A stretch of DNA of 64,000 nucleotides from Atopobiaceae bacterium (GCA_017510785.1 JAFWMH010000072.1:1-64000); one strand, 5' to 3'; positions 26,900 to 36,168 are shown, counted from the first letter of the stretch. The notes: generated by a model not told the origin, from the letters alone. Numbers and translations: made by a program.

Positions 26900-28198
26900 C
26901 TACGAAAGACGTGCGACCAGTTCGTCGAGAGGAACTTGCTCCTGCTCGTGGGTGGACATGTTGCGCAGGGTTGCGACGCCTGCCGCCACCTCGTCGGGGC
27001 CAAGCACCACGCACACATGCGCGCCGAGCTTGTTCGCCTGCTTAAACTGACTCTTGAGCGAACGCCCCTGGTAATCGGCCTCGGTGCGAATGCCCGCCTC
27101 TCGCAACGCGAGCGTTACGCCAAAGACGGCGGGACGCACGTCGGGAGTGCAGGCAACATACACGCACTCGGGCTCGTCGCCCGCAAGGTTAACCCCCTGC
27201 GCCTGCAACGCCAGCGCGATGCGCTCGAAGCCAACCGCAAAGCCAAGGCCGGGCGTTGGCTTTCCACCCTCGAGCTCCATGAGGCCATCGTAGCGACCGC
27301 CGCCGCCGATGGCGCCCACGCCAGCGCCTTCCACCTCCACCTCGAACACGGTTCGCGTGTAATAGTCCAATCCGCGCACCAGCGTGGGATCTTCCACATA
27401 GGAGACGCCCGCCTCGTCCAAATAGCGCTTCACCTGCGCATAGTGCTCGGCGCATTCGTCGCACAGGTTGTTCGGCGCGAGCGGCGCCCCTGCCATAACC
27501 TCTCTGCAGTGGGCATTCTTGCAGTCGAACGCCCGCAACGGGTTTATCTCCGCACGCTCAAGGCAGTCGTCACACATCTCCTCGGCGTGCTCAAGGATAA
27601 ACTCGCGCACTTTGCGCCGATACGCCGGACGGCACGAAGCATCGCCCATAGAGTTTATCGCCAACTTGAGCGATTCCGGCGCAAAGCCCAGGCGCTCGAA
27701 ATAGCGCATGAGCATAATGATGCATTCGGCATCGGATGCGGGGTCGGGAGCTCCGAGCCATTCCACGCCAACCTGGTGGAACTGGCGCAAGCGGCCCTTT
27801 TGCGGACGCTCGCCACGAAACATCGGCCCCGCGTACCACAGCTTGACGGGCGCCCCTCCCTGCGGTACGAAGTTGTTTTGCACGGCGGCACGCACCACAC
27901 CTGCCGTACCCTCAGGACGCAATGCCAAACGCTGCTTGGCCTTGAGGCCCTCCTCGCTCCCCTTTTGGAGCAGCTGGTCCACCAACGCGCCCGAGTACAC
28001 GCGGAACATCTCCTTGCGAACCACGTCCGTGGACTCGCCGATGCCATGCACAAAGGTCGCCACCTGTTCGATGGCGGGCGTCTCAATGAGGTCGAAGCCA
28101 TATGCGCCGAACACCTCGCGTGCCGTATCCTGCATGTGCTGCCATGCGCGCATATAGCCGCCGAACAAATCCTCGGTTCCCTGTACCCTCTGTGCCAT
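26900..28198 (-). CDS. hisS: Histidyl-tRNA synthetase
   Basis: A 432-residue class II synthetase charging tRNA-His. ATG 28198 (MAQRVQGTED) has AAAGG upstream; 21 in-frame codons further upstream are rejected. Motif 2 is MFRGERPQKGRLRQFHQVG. The histidine A signature is LVRGLDYYTRTVFE. Motif 3 is GLGFAVGFERI, and the C-terminal anticodon-binding domain starts near CVYVACTPDV. Normal length. It is not paired with aspS, which lies 8.7 kb away; in many bacteria the two genes are neighbours. Confidence 0.97.
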   Translation of the reverse strand: MAQRVQGTEDLFGGYMRAWQHMQDTAREVFGAYGFDLIETPAIEQVATFVHGIGESTDVVRKEMFRVYSGALVDQLLQKGSEEGLKAKQRLALRPEGTAGVVRAAVQNNFVPQGGAPVKLWYAGPMFRGERPQKGRLRQFHQVGVEWLGAPDPASDAECIIMLMRYFERLGFAPESLKLAINSMGDASCRPAYRRKVREFILEHAEEMCDDCLERAEINPLRAFDCKNAHCREVMAGAPLAPNNLCDECAEHYAQVKRYLDEAGVSYVEDPTLVRGLDYYTRTVFEVEVEGAGVGAIGGGGRYDGLMELEGGKPTPGLGFAVGFERIALALQAQGVNLAGDEPECVYVACTPDVRPAVFGVTLALREAGIRTEADYQGRSLKSQFKQANKLGAHVCVVLGPDEVAAGVATLRNMSTHEQEQVPLDELVARLS

Positions 28199-28420
28199 GA
28201 TGTGCCTTTCTCTTACGTCCAAACGCTCGGGCAAGTATAGCAAATTACAATGACGGGCCACAAAGGTAATCGCCTCGTGACCCGCCCAAACAAATCAAGT
28301 CTCGTCATCCGTACCCGTCCGGCGTGCCACGCAGATAAACCCCTATACTTCAAAACGTCCAACGCACACGAACGACGTACATGTAAAACTAAAACGCTTC
28401 GCCGCAGACCGTCACCCTAC

Positions 28421-29455
28421 CTACGCGACCTCTACAACCCAGCCGAACTTGTCTTCGACTTCGCCCGCCTGAATGCCAGTGAGCGTCTCGCGCAGCTTGG
28501 CAAGAACGGGGCCCACATGCTCCATGCCGGCACCGAAGACGTGCTCGTTGCCTTCGAGGTCGACGACCTTGCCTACGGGGCTGATGACGGCTGCCGTACC
28601 ACACATACCGCACTCCACGAACTGGTCGATTTCGTCGAAGCGAACCTGACGCTGCTCGACCTTCATGCCAAGCATCTCCTCGGCAACCTGCACGAGCGAA
28701 CGACGCGTGATGGAAGGAAGAATGGAATCGGTGGCCGACTGAGGAACCACGAGCGTGCCGTCCTCCTTAACGAACAGGAAGTTGGCCCCACCGGACTCCT
28801 CCACGTAGGTACGGGTTTCCGGATCGAGGAACATGTTGTCGGCAAAGCCCTCGGCGTGCGCCTCGACGCTAGGATACAAGCTCATGGCGTAGTTCAAGCC
28901 TGCCTTGATGTTGCCGGTACCATGCGGCGCCGCACGATCGAACTTCGAGACCTTGAGCGCAACCGGCTTCACGCCACCCTGGTAGTACGGCCCCACGGGC
29001 GTCACAAGAATGCGGAACTGATACTCGGTCGCAGGCTTGACGCCAATGACGTTGCCCGTCGCTACCATAAACGGACGGATGTAGAGCGTCGCGCCCGAAC
29101 CGAACGGCGGAACCCACGCGAGATTGGCCTTCACAACCTGATGCACAGCCTCCACAAAGCGATCCTCGGGGAACGCCGGCATGCAAATGCGCGTGGCAGA
29201 GTCGGCCATGCGCTGAGCGTTCATATCGGGACGGAAGCACACGATCCTGTTGTCCTTGGTGGTATAGGCCTTGAGACCCTCGAAGACCTCCTGGCAGTAG
29301 TGGAAGATGCCTGCGCACTCGCTCAGTTGCAAGGTGTGGTCGGGGGTAAGGATGTCTTCGCCCCAAGCGCCGTCCTTGTAGTTGCATACGTAGCTGTAGT
29401 CGCAAGGCGTGTAGCTAAACGTCAAGCTACCCCAGTCCAGGTCCTTCTTCTCCAT
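28421..29455 (-). CDS. ilvE: Branched-chain amino acid aminotransferase
   Basis: A 344-residue PLP fold-type IV transaminase interconverting Leu/Ile/Val and their 2-oxo acids. ATG 29455 after GAGGAG. Family marks: ECAGIFHYCQEVFEGLKAY near residue 50, RPDMNAQRM, PLP lysine in GTGNIKAGLNYA, and YVEESGGANFLFV. Length and GLKAY pattern fit the BCAT II group. A monocistronic unit by context. Cytoplasmic. Confidence 0.96.
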   Translation of the reverse strand: MEKKDLDWGSLTFSYTPCDYSYVCNYKDGAWGEDILTPDHTLQLSECAGIFHYCQEVFEGLKAYTTKDNRIVCFRPDMNAQRMADSATRICMPAFPEDRFVEAVHQVVKANLAWVPPFGSGATLYIRPFMVATGNVIGVKPATEYQFRILVTPVGPYYQGGVKPVALKVSKFDRAAPHGTGNIKAGLNYAMSLYPSVEAHAEGFADNMFLDPETRTYVEESGGANFLFVKEDGTLVVPQSATDSILPSITRRSLVQVAEEMLGMKVEQRQVRFDEIDQFVECGMCGTAAVISPVGKVVDLEGNEHVFGAGMEHVGPVLAKLRETLTGIQAGEVEDKFGWVVEVA

Positions 29456-29557
29456 GACGTATCTCCTCACTCGTTGTCGTGCAAATGTACACCAGTATAG
29501 CTTCCCTTTATTACAGATAAGATACAATTTTGGAATGCTTTGGTTATTCTCACCTAA

Positions 29558-29596
29558 GGGAAACGCGTCCCCGCCACATTCGCAGCGGAGACACGC
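29558..29596 (-). terminator. Probable terminator after the SurA-like lipoprotein gene
   Basis: On the minus strand GCGTGT.CTCCGC and GCGGGGACGC form a stem with one bulge, followed by GTTTCCCTT. It lies 25 bases past the stop at 29622. Confidence 0.45.
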
Positions 29597-29621
29597 CCGG
29601 TGAATTCAATGTGTAGCTACG

Positions 29622-30551
29622 TTACGACTTGAGCGTGTTGATGACGATAGAGGCATTGCCCATCAGTTTGTTCAACTCGTCGGTCCACTTGTTGGTGATC
29701 TCGGCCTGCTTGGTGGAATAGTCCTGATACGCAACGTAATAGGCGGCCTGAGCGGCATTGTAGTTAGCGCCGTCCTTGGTTACCTCATACTCGGCCAAAG
29801 CGGTGGCATACGGGCCGTCCTCGCTCTTGAAGGCGCCCTTCTTGCCATCCCACTCGTCACCAGCAAGCTTGATGATGTAGTCGGCGTATTCCTTCTTCAT
29901 CTCGTTGTTGGCGTCTTCCTGGGCCTTCTCGTCCGTCTCGCCCTCGGCGTTCTCGTCCTTCTTTACTTCCGGCGCCTTAGGAGCCTCGGGGGCCTCGCCC
30001 GCATCTTCCTTGCCAACCTTCGCTTCGCGGAGCTTGTTCATCTTGGCGGAGTTGCGCAGTACTTCCTTAATAGTATCCTGCTCCATGTTGTAGGACGTAG
30101 CGATGGACTCGAAGTCGCTCGAGCCAAGCATCTCTTCGGCATATTTGGCGAGGTCGTCGTCGGTTACCTGAATGCCCTCGGCATCTGCAGCGGTTGCAAT
30201 GATCTGGTTGCGCACGTAGGAAAGGATGGTTTCGGCGCTCGGGATAGCATATTCGCCGTCCTCATTCTTCGAGGAGTCGAGCATACCGCCCTGCTCAAGC
30301 ACCTGACGAACTGTAACGTCCGTCTTCGCGCCATTGTAGGTATAGGATGCCACGACGGTATCGAGCTCCCCTTCCTTAACGGTCGCCTTGTTGAGTGCCG
30401 CACCGGCACCACCGCAGCCCGCAAGCACCAGTACGAGCATGCCAACAAGAATGGCCGAGCAAGCCCTGAAGCCAATCTTCATGCCAGTTCCCCTACGCGC
30501 GAAGAAGGATTCCTTCTTGGTCTCGATTCCGCTGGTAACGTCTACAGCCAT
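29622..30551 (-). CDS. SurA-N-like lipoprotein (paralogue of 31702-32595)
   Basis: A protein of 309 residues from ATG 30551 (AAAGGTG site). An internal ATG at 30482 also has AGGGG upstream and would give a cleaner lipoprotein signal (MKIGFRACSAIL... LVLAGC), so the true start is open. After the lipobox comes a SurA-like helical region (VTVRQVLEQGG, ILSYVRNQIIATAADAEGIQVTDDDLAKYA), an Ala/Pro/Glu-rich linker, and a tail AGDEWDGKKG...DGPYATAL...AAQAAYYVAYQDYS...WTDELNKLMG. The SurA N-region of such proteins binds unfolded secreted proteins; no PPIase domain is visible. The tail is shared with the paralogue 1.2 kb upstream. Confidence 0.8.
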   Translation of the reverse strand: MAVDVTSGIETKKESFFARRGTGMKIGFRACSAILVGMLVLVLAGCGGAGAALNKATVKEGELDTVVASYTYNGAKTDVTVRQVLEQGGMLDSSKNEDGEYAIPSAETILSYVRNQIIATAADAEGIQVTDDDLAKYAEEMLGSSDFESIATSYNMEQDTIKEVLRNSAKMNKLREAKVGKEDAGEAPEAPKAPEVKKDENAEGETDEKAQEDANNEMKKEYADYIIKLAGDEWDGKKGAFKSEDGPYATALAEYEVTKDGANYNAAQAAYYVAYQDYSTKQAEITNKWTDELNKLMGNASIVINTLKS

Positions 30552-30728
30552 GGTGTCACCTTTCCTCTTAATGCCTCTGCCTCGCTTGTGAACGAGTCGA
30601 TTCGAACAGCAGACTAGAATACTACCCCTTTGATAATGAGAACGTCATACGAGCGCGAAGTATCGCACTTCCACCACAATCCTCCGCGCGTCTTTAAGGT
30701 GTTTGTGCGTTCATCCCTTCCCTCTAAC

Positions 30729-30757
30729 AAAAAAAGCAGGCCGGAAAACCGACCTGC
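30729..30757 (-). terminator. Rho-independent terminator of tRNA-Thr
   Basis: On the minus strand GCAGGTCGG, loop TTTT, CCGGCCTGC (one mismatch) and a run of seven T. It begins 8 bases after the tRNA 3' end. Confidence 0.85.
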
Positions 30758-30765
30758 GAATCTTC

Positions 30766-30840
30766 TGGAGCCAGCCGTGGGAATCGAACCCACAACCCCA
30801 TCATTACGAGTGATGTGCTCTACCATTGAGCCAGGCTGGC
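30766..30840 (-). tRNA. tRNA-Thr (anticodon CGT)
   Basis: A 75-nt cloverleaf with encoded CCA. Acceptor GCCAGCC pairs with GGCTGGC, D-arm GCTC/GAGC, anticodon stem CATCA/TGATG around loop CTCGTAA (anticodon CGT, reads ACG), T-arm GTGGG-TTCGATT-CCCAC. It is transcribed alone with its own terminator. Confidence 0.95.
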
Positions 30841-30925
30841 TTGCGAGTTACTAATTTAACGCATCGCCCTCAATAATGCAAGCCCCAATTTGAGAAAATC
30901 TGGTGAGGCCGTTAGAGTCGTGCAG

Positions 30926-31678
30926 TTAGAGTCGCGCGAGCACGCCACGGACTACGGTTTCCAAATCCTTCGCCGCAGAGGTGGCCTCCGCACGCACGTA
31001 TCGATGCGAGACGTATGAGGCCCCGGCCTGGTTGGTTGCCAACGAGAAGGCAAGCACCTTCATACCGAGCGCGTGAGCCATAATCGCCTCGAGCGAGAGC
31101 GACATGCCAACATAGTTTGCACCAAGCAAACCCAAGGCACGAACCTCGGCAGGCGTTTCCAAGTTGGGACCACAAACCTCGGCGTACACTCCCTCGGGTA
31201 AATCCATACCGTTATTCTTGGCGACTTCGCACGCGATCTTGCGCAGACGCGCGTCATACACATCGTTCATGGGGACGAACGAATCGCCCTCGCGCTGCCA
31301 ACCAGTAAGCGGAGTTGTGCCGGTAAGGTTGATGTGATCGCTCACGACGCCTAGGCCTTCCTCACCTGCCACGGCACCACACGCACCTACGAATATCGCA
31401 ATGCGACATCCCTTTGCATGCGCATGACGAACAAGTGAAGAGACTTCGAACGCAGTAAATCCCTTATGCAAGTGGAGTCGCGCGGGATACACAATCGCGG
31501 CCTTGCCATCTACCGTCCCAACCGTGGCCTCCAAGCCAGCCAATGCCTCAGGCGCATGCGTGTTTCCCACGATTTGCTCGTAGGAAACACGCTGCACGGG
31601 CTTAACAAGCCCCGCAAGACGTTTGAAACCCGATCCCAGTATAAGCGCCACGGGATGCGCGGGGGTTATCTCATGCAT
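30926..31678 (-). CDS. Purine nucleoside phosphorylase
   Basis: A 250-residue trimeric-type purine nucleoside phosphorylase (inosine/guanosine + phosphate to base + ribose-1-phosphate). ATG 31678 is preceded by GAAGAGG; a TTG five codons earlier is less likely. Family marks: LILGSGF phosphate loop near the start, RLHLHKGFTA, the FVGACGAV strand, a GPNLETPAEVRALGLLGANYVGMS block with the active-site Glu, and ATNQAGA. It lies 23 bases after the SurA-like gene, in a likely three-gene operon with it and the helical protein at 32600. Cytoplasmic purine salvage. Confidence 0.9.
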   Translation of the reverse strand: MHEITPAHPVALILGSGFKRLAGLVKPVQRVSYEQIVGNTHAPEALAGLEATVGTVDGKAAIVYPARLHLHKGFTAFEVSSLVRHAHAKGCRIAIFVGACGAVAGEEGLGVVSDHINLTGTTPLTGWQREGDSFVPMNDVYDARLRKIACEVAKNNGMDLPEGVYAEVCGPNLETPAEVRALGLLGANYVGMSLSLEAIMAHALGMKVLAFSLATNQAGASYVSHRYVRAEATSAAKDLETVVRGVLARL

Positions 31679-31701
31679 GCGCGACCTCTTCAAAGCAAAC
31701 G

Positions 31702-32595
31702 CTACGCGACGGCCGAAACCAGCTCAACCGGAACATCGGCCAAAAGCGTATTTACGTAATCGGTCCATTCAGTGGAGACCTGTTGCTGCACTTTTGAATA
31801 CTGCGAATAGGCAACATAATAAGCCGCCTGCGCCGCGGCATACGTCGCCGATTCGTTAGATATGGTGTAGTCCTTAAGCTGTTGCCGGTACGGACCGTCA
31901 GCTCGCGCCCAGCTATTGGCATTTGCATCCCACTCGTCGCCCACAAGGCCGATTATGTACGTTGCATACTGCTGTTGCGGCTCGTTCTCCTTGCCAGCTT
32001 CGGCCGAAGCGGGAGGAGCGGGCTCGCCCACAGCCGCCGTAGTAACCACTTGGTCGCGCAACTTATCGAGCAAAGCGGAGCGAGTCATGAGCTGCACCAC
32101 CTGCTCTTGGCTCATGCTGTAACCTGCAGCTATCTCGGCAAAGTCTTGCGTCCCGAGCGTTTTTTGAGCGTATTGCTTCGCATCCTCTTCGGTTGCCGTG
32201 AGGCCTCGTTGCTCCGCGTCCGCTTGCAGCACGTCGTTGCGCGCAATGGACAAAACGGTATCGACGCTTGGCACGTCGTAGGTGCCATCCGCGTTCTTCG
32301 CCGCATCAAGCGTAGAGGTTTCGAGGATGGCGTCGCGCACCGTTACCGTACGGCGGTCGCCCTTCACGGTGTACGTACCCATGGCTGCATCGAGCCCGCT
32401 CTCGTCTACCGACGTGACGCCGGCAAGCGTAGCCGTCGACCTTCCCTTCGGGATGTACGGCGCTGCAAAAATACCACCCACAACACCGAGGAGAAGCGCC
32501 ACAAGCGCAACAATTATGCAAGCAATAATGGGAACGCTCGCCGCTCCCCGCTCGCCAAGCGGCACCACACGCATACGTTCTGTGTTGCTCTCCAT
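31702..32595 (-). CDS. SurA-N-like membrane-anchored protein (paralogue of 29622-30551)
   Basis: A 297-residue protein with an N-terminal membrane helix (about 20-47, ASVPIIACIIVALVALLLGVVGG) rather than a lipobox. A helical SurA-N-like region follows (VTVRDAILETS, VLSIARNDVLQADAEQRGLTATEEDAKQYA), then a short Pro/Ala-rich linker and a tail VGDEWDANANSWARADGPY...YAAAQAAYYVAYSQYS...EWTDYVNTLL. The tail is clearly shared with the lipoprotein at 29622-30551. Both probably act outside the membrane on secreted proteins; that role is inferred. It sits between the HEAT-like gene (4-base gap) and the phosphorylase gene. Confidence 0.78.
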   Translation of the reverse strand: MESNTERMRVVPLGERGAASVPIIACIIVALVALLLGVVGGIFAAPYIPKGRSTATLAGVTSVDESGLDAAMGTYTVKGDRRTVTVRDAILETSTLDAAKNADGTYDVPSVDTVLSIARNDVLQADAEQRGLTATEEDAKQYAQKTLGTQDFAEIAAGYSMSQEQVVQLMTRSALLDKLRDQVVTTAAVGEPAPPASAEAGKENEPQQQYATYIIGLVGDEWDANANSWARADGPYRQQLKDYTISNESATYAAAQAAYYVAYSQYSKVQQQVSTEWTDYVNTLLADVPVELVSAVA

Positions 32596-32599
32596 GCGA

Positions 32600-33181
32600 T
32601 CACCTGGTCCCTTCTAGCACGGAGCAAATCTCTTTGGAATAGGCTCGGACGAAGCCTTTTCCAGTTTTCGCGTCGAAGCTCATACGTTCGGCAAGCGCAT
32701 CCCCAACCTCGGGCGCAATCTTGCCCTGCGCGAACTCGCGCAGCCGAATGAGCATATCACGATATTCAGGGTCCCCATGATAACACTGCACAGCTTCACA
32801 AATGAGAGGCCACGCCTCCCGAGACGATTCAGCATCTAGCGATCCAAACCTACACAAAAACTTAAAGGCAGCAAGACGCACCGAGGTGGAGCCCTCGTCG
32901 AAGAGCGCCTCTTCCGCGCCCGCAAAAGCCTCCCCAATACGTTCGGGATACTCAAGTGCAATTTCGGAAAGCGCCTCCAGGCACTCGCATCGCGTACGCC
33001 CCTCGGGGCATCCAAGCGCAGCAATAAGCACGTCGGCAATATCTGCCACTACTCCGCGGTTCTCGCGAGACATGGCTGCAAGTTCGCGCGACGCATCTTG
33101 GCGTTTGCGTCGATTCTCGCTCTGCAAAACTAGCACAAGCGCGTCGCGCATTAGTACCACATTGGTTATGTCTTCGGCCAC
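32600..33181 (-). CDS. HEAT-repeat-like helical protein, unknown role
   Basis: A 193-residue all-helical protein. I choose GTG 33181 because a strong AAGGAGGTG lies six bases upstream; the extra 14 codons in the longer frame lack this. The body shows successive helix pairs with HEAT-like spacing (SRENRGVVADIADVLIAALGCPEGRTRCECLEALSEIA...LAAFKFLCRFG). No catalytic motif or signal peptide. It is the first gene of a likely operon with the SurA-like protein and the phosphorylase. HEAT-like proteins usually act as binding scaffolds; the partner is unknown. Confidence 0.75.
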   Translation of the reverse strand: MAEDITNVVLMRDALVLVLQSENRRKRQDASRELAAMSRENRGVVADIADVLIAALGCPEGRTRCECLEALSEIALEYPERIGEAFAGAEEALFDEGSTSVRLAAFKFLCRFGSLDAESSREAWPLICEAVQCYHGDPEYRDMLIRLREFAQGKIAPEVGDALAERMSFDAKTGKGFVRAYSKEICSVLEGTR

Positions 33182-33249
33182 GTGGGCACCTCCTTGCCTA
33201 CTCGCAAAACACAGTTGCAGCAACCGGCTTTGCCCTGACGTGCGAACCT

Positions 33250-34308
33250 TTACGCGCCTGCGCCCCTGCTCTGCCCGCGCACCTTACGCGCCAGTCTATC
33301 GGTGAGCGAAAGCCGCTCGCGTCGATCGCTTCCCCAAAATATGAGAGCCACCATACCCGGCCCCACATGACTTCCCAAAATTGGAGACACCTGGCTGCGG
33401 ATAATGGATACGCCGGCACAACCATCCTGCTTGCGCACCTCACGCTCAAGCCAGTCGGCGTCCTTCTCGGCATCGCTCGAGACAATGGCCAGCGGCAACG
33501 TCGCGTCGTATGCGTAGTTCTCGCGAAAATCGTCAACGATGGCACGAAGTGCCTTTTTGCGACCCCTGCACATACCACGCAGCGTGAGTGCCCCGTTCGT
33601 ATCGTAAGAAAGCTCTGGCTTTATGTTAAGCTTGCCGCCAACGGTTGCAGCAGCCGGCGGTATGCGCCCGCCAGCCGCAAGCGCCTCGAAGCCGTCGAGC
33701 GTGAAATACCCATGAATGAAGTAGCGCGCTTCCCGAGCCCACTCGTAAACCTCGCGTGCGGTAAGCCCATGCGTCGCTTGCCGCATAACCTCTATGGCGA
33801 GTAGCTCGCCAGCAGCGGAATCGCACCTGCAATCGAGAACATACAGCTCGAAATCGGGATGGCTCGCACGTACCGTCTCGGCCGCTTGTCGCGCATTGTG
33901 AATTGACGACGAAAGGCCTGCAGTAAGACCCAAATAGATGGTGGGTATTCCGTCTTCCGCCGCGCGTTCGAACACCTCAATGTAATGACCAGGCGTAATC
34001 GCACATGTGGTATAGTGCACATCGGGATTCTTGCGCAGCGTTTCGTAGAAGTCGTGTGGCGTTATGGACTGCCACAAATCGTCTTCCATCTCGCCTTCGG
34101 GTGTTACGTAGGTAAAACGGATAACTTCCACACCGAGCCGGTGCACAACCGCCGGGGCAAAATCGAAGCTCGAATCCACAATGAGCTTGCACGTCCTGCG
34201 CTGGTGGAAGGCACGGCTCACGCTTACCACGTCCTCGAGGCTGGCGGCATCGAGCTCGCCTTCCTCGAGGACGTCGTTATTCATGGCAACAGCGGAATCG
34301 CTACTCAT
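33250..34308 (-). CDS. DegV-family fatty-acid-binding protein
   Basis: About 352 residues with the DegV fold: LIVDSSFDFAP near residue 45, TCAITPGHYIEVFE, the LTAGLSSSIHNARQAA lipid-binding stretch, and GGRIPPAAATVGGKLNIKP. Members bind fatty acids, often as FakB partners of a FakA kinase, which is not seen here. ATG 34308 overlaps the hpf stop by eight bases, so translation is probably coupled to hpf; a TTG four codons upstream is an alternative. The head of about 40 residues before the fold is longer than usual. Confidence 0.88.
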   Translation of the reverse strand: MSSDSAVAMNNDVLEEGELDAASLEDVVSVSRAFHQRRTCKLIVDSSFDFAPAVVHRLGVEVIRFTYVTPEGEMEDDLWQSITPHDFYETLRKNPDVHYTTCAITPGHYIEVFERAAEDGIPTIYLGLTAGLSSSIHNARQAAETVRASHPDFELYVLDCRCDSAAGELLAIEVMRQATHGLTAREVYEWAREARYFIHGYFTLDGFEALAAGGRIPPAAATVGGKLNIKPELSYDTNGALTLRGMCRGRKKALRAIVDDFRENYAYDATLPLAIVSSDAEKDADWLEREVRKQDGCAGVSIIRSQVSPILGSHVGPGMVALIFWGSDRRERLSLTDRLARKVRGQSRGAGA

Positions 34309-34894
34309 CCGCGTCTTCAATCTTGGGCTTGATTACGCCATAGCCCCCGTTATCGCGGCGATACACCACACAGGTAAGACCCGTCAGCGAGTCCTCGAAC
34401 ACATAGAAGTCGTGACCAATGAGGTCGATTTGCACCAAGGCCTCCTCTACCGTCATGGGAGTGAGTTCGACGACCTTCTCGCGCACAAGCTGATCGTCCT
34501 CCTCCTCTTCCTCCGGCGCAGCCACGATAAGATCGGAAAGATCCGCAACCGGCTCGATGGACGGCGTCGGCCTCTTCGAGCGCTGCCTGCGATCTACAAC
34601 GCGCGTCTTGTATTTGCGCAATTGACGGGTCACCTTGCTGGCGGCCTCATCGATGGCCTGCTCCAAATCGGCTCCCGCTGCCTCAACACGCACCACGTTA
34701 TCGCGTACGAACACCGTTACCTCGCACGCAGTGCGATTCTTGGTCCCACGACGCTTATCGGCGCGCAAGACTACATCGCATTCCATGGGCTTGATGTCGA
34801 ACACCTTAAGAGCACCGCCGATCTTGTTCTCCACTTGCTCCCTAAGGGAGTCGGAGATAGCGACCTTGCGTCCCGAGATCTTGATGTCAACCAT
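34301..34894 (-). CDS. hpf: Ribosome hibernation promoting factor, long form
   Basis: A 197-residue long HPF. The N-terminal S30AE domain (1-105, MVDIKISGRKVAISDSLREQVENKI) binds the 30S subunit. After an acidic linker (EEEEEDD), the C-terminal dimerisation domain (about 140-197, PMTVEEALVQIDLIGHDFYVFED) mediates 100S ribosome formation. GGAGGCAAAG precedes the ATG. The pairing with the DegV gene through an overlapping stop/start is noted. Confidence 0.95.
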   Translation of the reverse strand: MVDIKISGRKVAISDSLREQVENKIGGALKVFDIKPMECDVVLRADKRRGTKNRTACEVTVFVRDNVVRVEAAGADLEQAIDEAASKVTRQLRKYKTRVVDRRQRSKRPTPSIEPVADLSDLIVAAPEEEEEDDQLVREKVVELTPMTVEEALVQIDLIGHDFYVFEDSLTGLTCVVYRRDNGGYGVIKPKIEDADE

Positions 34895-35004
34895 CTTTGC
34901 CTCCTTGCCATACGTCGGACGTAAAACTACGTTTAGTATACCCCACGAACGCCCAATCCGTTCGCAACTGTGCTACCTCTCGCGGTGACTTCGGTAAACG
35001 TTGG

Positions 35005-36168
35005 TTACTCCCCCTCCGGCGCCAGTACGGGCTCTTCCGGAGCGGGTGCGGGCTGCGCTGCCGGCTCGCCCTCGGGCGCCGGATTCGCTTCGGGAACCTG
35101 TGCTCCTTCGGGAGTCGGTTCGCCCTCCGGCGCGGGATTGGCCTCAGGAGCAGGCTCGCCCTCGGGAGCAGGGTTTGTCTCCGCTGGCGCAGGCTCTGCC
35201 GGGGCGGGCTCTGCCGGGGCGGGCTCTGCGGGCGCTGGCTCTGCGGGCGCTGGCTCCGCCGGGGCGGGCTCTGCATCGGGGACCGGCTCCGGCGCCGCGG
35301 ATTCGGATATTTGCGCATCTGGACCAACCGTGTTGGCAAGGCCAACCCAAGGCGCCTTCGTCGTATCGAGCAATCCGTTCGTCTGCATGCGAGCATAGGC
35401 TTCCGCAAGGGCTGTGCGCAGCTCGTCTTCCCCGTTTGCCACGGCAATGCCAAGCGGTACGGGTGTATCTAATGATCCTGCAAACGAATAACCACCGCGC
35501 AACGTGCACACGTACTGACCCGCTGCTGCATTGCACGCCACGAAGTCGGCCTCACCTTGCACAAGCGCTTCGAAGGCATCGGTGAGCATGGGGTATAATA
35601 CTTCCTCAACATCGAGGTTAGCATGGCTAAGCGTAAGTTGCGCAGCAGAACCCTCCTGAACGGCAACGCGCGAACCACGCACCTGCCCGAGCGTCGCACG
35701 CGGTTTGTCCGAACCATATTGAAACAGGCCGACGGAGTTGTACGCATACTCACCCATCAGCTCGTATCCATGCGACTCTAGGGCGTTCGAGCCCATCACA
35801 ACATCGCACGGACCATCCAACCCCGTACGCACGTCTGGCACGGTAACAAACGCAACACGAAGTCCGAGCTCGTCGGCGAGCGCGCAGGCCAAGTCCACGT
35901 CGAGACCACGCACCTTGCCTTCCGATGCTATTACCAGAGGAGCGGTTTGCGAGGAGCGCAGTCCAACCGTGAGAACTCCCTCGGTTTTTGTGGCGCCAGG
36001 CGAAACGGAGGGAACGGCCTCGGAACGAACCTGCGAAAGGTAATCGTCAACAGACGTAAACACGAAGTGCTCGTCCAAGAATTCGTTCACGCTCTTGCAG
36101 CCCGTAAGCATAAGCGCTGCGACCACGGCCGCCCCAAGCATCATATGTGGCATCTTCGCAACCCTCAT
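35005..36168 (-). CDS. Family 3 solute-binding lipoprotein with (EPAPA)n tail
   Basis: A 387-residue protein from ATG 36168 (MRVAKMPHMM, GGGAGC site). Lipoprotein signal ending LMLTGC. Residues 55-285 form a periplasmic-binding-protein family 3 domain: LTVGLRSSQTAPLV, RGLDVDLACALADELGLRVAFVTV, GVRGSRVAVQEGSAAQLTL-like block, ADFVACNAAAG. The last 100 residues are Pro/Ala/Glu low complexity, many EPAPA units, giving a flexible acidic tail after the domain, which is unusual. No permease or ATPase gene is adjacent, so it may serve a transporter elsewhere or act as a sensor. Likely ligand an amino acid, unproven. Confidence 0.84.
   Translation of the reverse strand: MRVAKMPHMMLGAAVVAALMLTGCKSVNEFLDEHFVFTSVDDYLSQVRSEAVPSVSPGATKTEGVLTVGLRSSQTAPLVIASEGKVRGLDVDLACALADELGLRVAFVTVPDVRTGLDGPCDVVMGSNALESHGYELMGEYAYNSVGLFQYGSDKPRATLGQVRGSRVAVQEGSAAQLTLSHANLDVEEVLYPMLTDAFEALVQGEADFVACNAAAGQYVCTLRGGYSFAGSLDTPVPLGIAVANGEDELRTALAEAYARMQTNGLLDTTKAPWVGLANTVGPDAQISESAAPEPVPDAEPAPAEPAPAEPAPAEPAPAEPAPAEPAPAETNPAPEGEPAPEANPAPEGEPTPEGAQVPEANPAPEGEPAAQPAPAPEEPVLAPEGE

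Noticed and set aside
26584..28420. T-box or other leader riboswitch upstream of hisS
   Set aside because: The upstream gap is short and no T-box motif, specifier stem or antiterminator was seen.
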